Assembly (NCBI GenBank): GCA_002426195.1
Contig: DIOT01000030.1
Location: 1-64,000, forward strand
Direction of reading: 5' to 3'
DNA from: Bacteroidales bacterium UBA5507
GTDB taxonomy: Bacteria > Bacteroidota > Bacteroidia > Bacteroidales > Lentimicrobiaceae
Length of the DNA: 64,000 nucleotides
The notes below the pieces were generated by a model. The model made no database searches, was not told the DNA's origin, and saw nothing but the letters and a program-made list of their open reading frames with translations. Each line of letters begins with the position of its first letter. The stretch's first letter is position 1. This document shows positions 61,414-64,000 of this stretch, piece after piece. Made by a program: the position numbers and the translations under genes.

Positions 61414-63327
61414 TTACAACATTACTCGCAGTTTCTGCTGAAACTTATACATAGTATCCAAAGCATTGCTTTTTACATGAATAAATTCATCAACACCGGA
61501 TGCTTTTAAACTATCAACTATTTCTTTAGGGAATCCGGCAACCACAATCTGCTTATCGGAATCAACTTTCTTTATATCTGCTGCGATAGTTGGTACTAAC
61601 TCTGCATATTCTTCGTCAGAACTACAAACTACAATAATTTCAGCTTCTGAAGCAATTGCAGCATCAACCCCTTCTTGTGCAGTTGCAAAACCCGGATTAT
61701 CAATAATTGTATATCCGGCAACACCGAAAAAGCCAGAACTGAAACCTGCGCGAGCTTTTCTCATTGCAAGATTTCCAATTGTAAGCAGGAATACTGACGG
61801 GCGTTTGTTACCTTCGTTTTCCCATATCTCAGTTGCAAGTCGCAAATCTTCAAACTCGTCACTTGCTCTTGATAATTCCAGAGTCTTGAACATATCATCG
61901 TCTTTTGGAGTAAATTCAACGATTTCTTCATCAGACTGTTCTTCTTCCATTTGAATTTTGGCAAGCATGTTTTCATTAAGGTTAGGATGTTGATTTGTAC
62001 CCAGAATTAGAGTACGACGATTTGCAACATCACTTTTCTTTTTCGATGCTTCTTCTGTAATTTGGGATTGAACAAAACCACTCTTTATTGCTTGTAGCAT
62101 ACCTCCCATTTCTTCTACTTGCAGGAATAACTTCCATGCGGCATCAGCTATAGAGGCAGTTAGGTTTTCAATGTAGTATGAACCTGCAGAAGGATCAATA
62201 ACTTTATCAAGGTTTGTCTCTTCTTTCAGAATAATTTGTTGGTTCCTTGCAATTCTGAGAGAAAATTCATCAGGCTCCTGATAGCTCATGTCAAAAGGTA
62301 AAACAGTTATAACATCAGCCCTGCCTATTGCAGCAGACATAGCTTCGGTTGTTGTTCGAAGCATATTAACGTATGAATCGTAAATAGTCTTATTCCAATT
62401 GGCGGTTGTAGAATGTATAAACATCTTAGCCGAATCAGCCATAGCAGGGTTGTGATTCTCTACTATTTTAGCCCATAACATTCTTGCAGCACGCAATTTT
62501 GCAATCTCCATGAAATAATTGCCGCCGATTGCAAAGTTGAAAACTATCTTCTGAGCAACTTCATCTGAACTCAAGCCATTCTGTGTGTACCACGTAAGAT
62601 ATTCGTTTCCGGATGCGAGTGAGAAGGCTAATTCTTGTACTAATGTAGAACCCGAATTATGAAAATGCTGTCCGTTGACACTTAGAACTTTTAAACCATC
62701 AAATTCCTTTGTATTCTTTAAAAGCTCAACGCCTTCCATCATATCTTCGTTTTCGCCAGTATAGAAATGTCCATTGATAAGAAAATAACTCAATGGGTCA
62801 AAATCGAAGGATCCCTTGAAACTTTTGCTTTCAAAACCTGTATCTCTTAAAAGGGAAGAAAGAACTTTTAATAATTCGCTATATGAAGGAGCACTGTTAA
62901 AGCATAGCATTGCCCTATTAAAATCAAGACCTTTGAGCATTTCCTTTAAAGAATCTACACTCTTGATTTCTGAGGCATTTAAAACTATTGCGTCAGCTCC
63001 TCTATCAAGAGCTTCTTTTGCAAATGCATTAGCTTTTTTAGGGTTTGAGAACTCAATATCCTGACCTATCAACCAGTCATTTGATTCTGATACTGTTCCT
63101 CTTGTGAATGGGAACTCTCCGGGAACATTAGAAAGCATTTCCTTAAAACCTTCAATATCCTCTGATCTGTAATAAGGCTTTACCTTAAATCCCTCGGCGG
63201 TCTTCCAAATCAACTTCTTCTCATAATCTGCCCCTTTCAGGTCTACTTGAATTTTAGCCTCCCATTGTTCGGTTGATACCGGAGGAAATTCTGAAAATAA
63301 ACCATCGGGCTTTTTATTCTTTTCCAT
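61414..63327 (-). CDS. mutA: Methylmalonyl-CoA mutase, small (non-catalytic) subunit
   Basis: A 637-residue partner of MutB with the same fold. It begins EFPPVSTEQWEAKIQVDLKGADYEKKLIWKTAEG, the family opening. Middle motifs include FAIGGNYFMEIAKLRAARMLW. In the C-terminal domain the cobalamin DxHxxG motif is absent (LTIGNLAMRKARAGFSSGFF takes its place), as expected for the non-catalytic subunit. First gene of the operon, with a -7 promoter element about 100 bp upstream. Confidence 0.94.
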   Translation of the reverse strand: MEKNKKPDGLFSEFPPVSTEQWEAKIQVDLKGADYEKKLIWKTAEGFKVKPYYRSEDIEGFKEMLSNVPGEFPFTRGTVSESNDWLIGQDIEFSNPKKANAFAKEALDRGADAIVLNASEIKSVDSLKEMLKGLDFNRAMLCFNSAPSYSELLKVLSSLLRDTGFESKSFKGSFDFDPLSYFLINGHFYTGENEDMMEGVELLKNTKEFDGLKVLSVNGQHFHNSGSTLVQELAFSLASGNEYLTWYTQNGLSSDEVAQKIVFNFAIGGNYFMEIAKLRAARMLWAKIVENHNPAMADSAKMFIHSTTANWNKTIYDSYVNMLRTTTEAMSAAIGRADVITVLPFDMSYQEPDEFSLRIARNQQIILKEETNLDKVIDPSAGSYYIENLTASIADAAWKLFLQVEEMGGMLQAIKSGFVQSQITEEASKKKSDVANRRTLILGTNQHPNLNENMLAKIQMEEEQSDEEIVEFTPKDDDMFKTLELSRASDEFEDLRLATEIWENEGNKRPSVFLLTIGNLAMRKARAGFSSGFFGVAGYTIIDNPGFATAQEGVDAAIASEAEIIVVCSSDEEYAELVPTIAADIKKVDSDKQIVVAGFPKEIVDSLKASGVDEFIHVKSNALDTMYKFQQKLRVML

Positions 63328-63425
63328 ATTGTAATTTGATGATATAAATATAGAGTTACTGTTTCAACCTGAGTGTATTATATGAGAAACGTACAGCATG
63401 AAAGCTTGTTTCCTGAATTTTTTTG

Positions 63426-63433
63426 CAAAGGTA
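63426..63433 (-). promoter_or_regulatory. mutA promoter -7 element
   Basis: On the minus strand this reads TACCTTTG (TAnnTTTG match), predicted start near 63419, leader of about 90 nt. The rest of the 297-bp divergent gap contains a palindrome at 63508 and nothing else clear. Confidence 0.45.
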
Positions 63434-63507
63434 CAGGTTTTTAAACAAATGATTGGGGTTAAATTTTTTTAAATCAAGGCATCTGTTATAATGAAGATAG
63501 ATAAGGT

Positions 63508-63523
63508 TAAGGAGCTCTCCTTA
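63508..63523. repeat. 16-bp palindrome in the mutA/tricorn divergent region
   Basis: TAAGGAGCTCTCCTTA is a near-perfect palindrome: 7-bp arms around a central CT. It is a plausible operator for a dimeric regulator. AAGGAG could also serve as a ribosome-binding site for a 12-residue frame starting at 63523 (MKTNLRKCCSFI). Confidence 0.4.
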
Positions 63524-63624
63524 TGAAAACAAATCTCAGAAAATGCTGCTCATTTATTTAATATTCTGTAATTTGGTGGCCGCAAACTATCTTTAATCAA
63601 TTCTATTTGTAAACATCTTTTAGC

Positions 63625-64000
63625 ATGAAATTTACTAAAAAACTTTTGCTTTTCGCAGTGCTTGCGATTGGCACATTGCCTTTAATGGCGCTTGAAGACG
63701 CTCGTTTGCTGCGTTTTCCCGACATTAATAACAACTTAGTGGCATTTGTTTATGCCGGTGACATCTGGACAGTAGATGCCAATGGTGGTGATGCCCGAAG
63801 GCTTACTTCGCATGAGGGTTTTGAATTGTTTCCAAAAATCTCGCCTGATGGCAAATGGATTGCATTCTCAGCAGAGTATTCCGGATCACGTCAGATTTAT
63901 GTCATTCCTTCAATTGGTGGAACTCCCCGGCAATTAACATTTTATAATTCAGTGGGTGTAATGCCTCCCAGAGGTGGTTTTGACAATGTTGTACTCGATT
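63625..64000 (+). CDS. Tricorn-protease homologue, N-terminal part (cut by window end)
   Basis: The reading frame is open from the ATG at 63625 to the window end, 125 codons, and continues beyond. It begins with a signal peptide (KKLLLFAVLAIGTLPLMA) followed by a beta-propeller start typical of tricorn proteases: RLLRFPDINNNLVAFVYAGDIW, GGDARRLTSHEG, FPKISPDGKWIAFS and GGTPRQLTF. Full-length proteins have two propellers, a PDZ and an S41-type serine protease domain, which cannot be seen here. Probably a periplasmic protease degrading oligopeptides. Confidence 0.85.
   Translation, partial: MKFTKKLLLFAVLAIGTLPLMALEDARLLRFPDINNNLVAFVYAGDIWTVDANGGDARRLTSHEGFELFPKISPDGKWIAFSAEYSGSRQIYVIPSIGGTPRQLTFYNSVGVMPPRGGFDNVVLD

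Overview
The window looks like part of the chromosome of a Bacteroidota (Bacteroidetes) bacterium, most likely class Bacteroidia. The evidence is a SusC/SusD pair, two proteins with type IX secretion sorting tails, an S46 dipeptidyl-peptidase, a BtuB-BtuG pair, several Bacteroidota-specific families (DUF5020, DUF2027-Smr, putative porin) and many matches to the Bacteroidota promoter (TTTG, about 20 nt, TAnnTTTG). Base composition is AT-rich throughout. I see no insertion sequence, prophage, CRISPR array, tRNA or rRNA.

Layout. 1-4.3 kb: a small membrane protein, a methyltransferase, a DUF5020 barrel and a lipoprotein. 4.3-9.7 kb: an operon of a 1365-residue dikinase-like protein and a divergent GAPDH. 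9.8-12.9 kb: a flavin reductase, rlmN and a MATE exporter in tight succession. 12.9-17.1 kb: small and stress-type genes (Usp, an acidic protein, AlkD-like repair, a YD-repeat-like protein, a methyltransferase), with an inverted-repeat element at 16.1 kb. 17.3-24.6 kb: prolyl oligopeptidase, a coiled-coil protein, a di-haem peroxidase, an Smr protein, the RNase P RNA and a secreted protein. 24.8-29.6 kb: a giant TPR protein paired with an outer-membrane barrel. 29.6-33.2 kb: a cobalamin riboswitch controlling a BtuB-type receptor and a BtuG-like surface propeller. 33.3-42.4 kb: a DPP11-like peptidase, RidA, a PAS histidine kinase, a DUF255 protein and a porin.

42.4-56.4 kb is the most interesting region. 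One operon on the minus strand reads secreted cyanophycinase-family peptidase (S51), SusC, SusD, PKD-propeller lipoprotein. Divergent from it, on the plus strand, are isoaspartyl dipeptidase (M38) and an M28 peptidase. A YfcC/ArcD-type permease with an M14 carboxypeptidase follows. Cyanophycinase releases beta-Asp-Arg and isoaspartyl dipeptidase cleaves it, so this is a candidate SusCD-coupled locus for using cyanophycin or another isoaspartyl polymer. The 330-bp divergent intergenic region holds five tandem repeats (TTACGG core) at an exact 11-bp period, which look like an operator for a DNA-binding regulator.

56.4-64 kb: a small barrel protein, gyrB, both subunits of B12-dependent methylmalonyl-CoA mutase, and the start of a tricorn-protease homologue cut by the window end. 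The number of secreted peptidases, together with B12 uptake and methylmalonyl-CoA mutase, suggests a peptide- and amino-acid-using organism that makes or uses propionate; that is inference. Functions are assigned by reading motifs and protein character. No database search was run.
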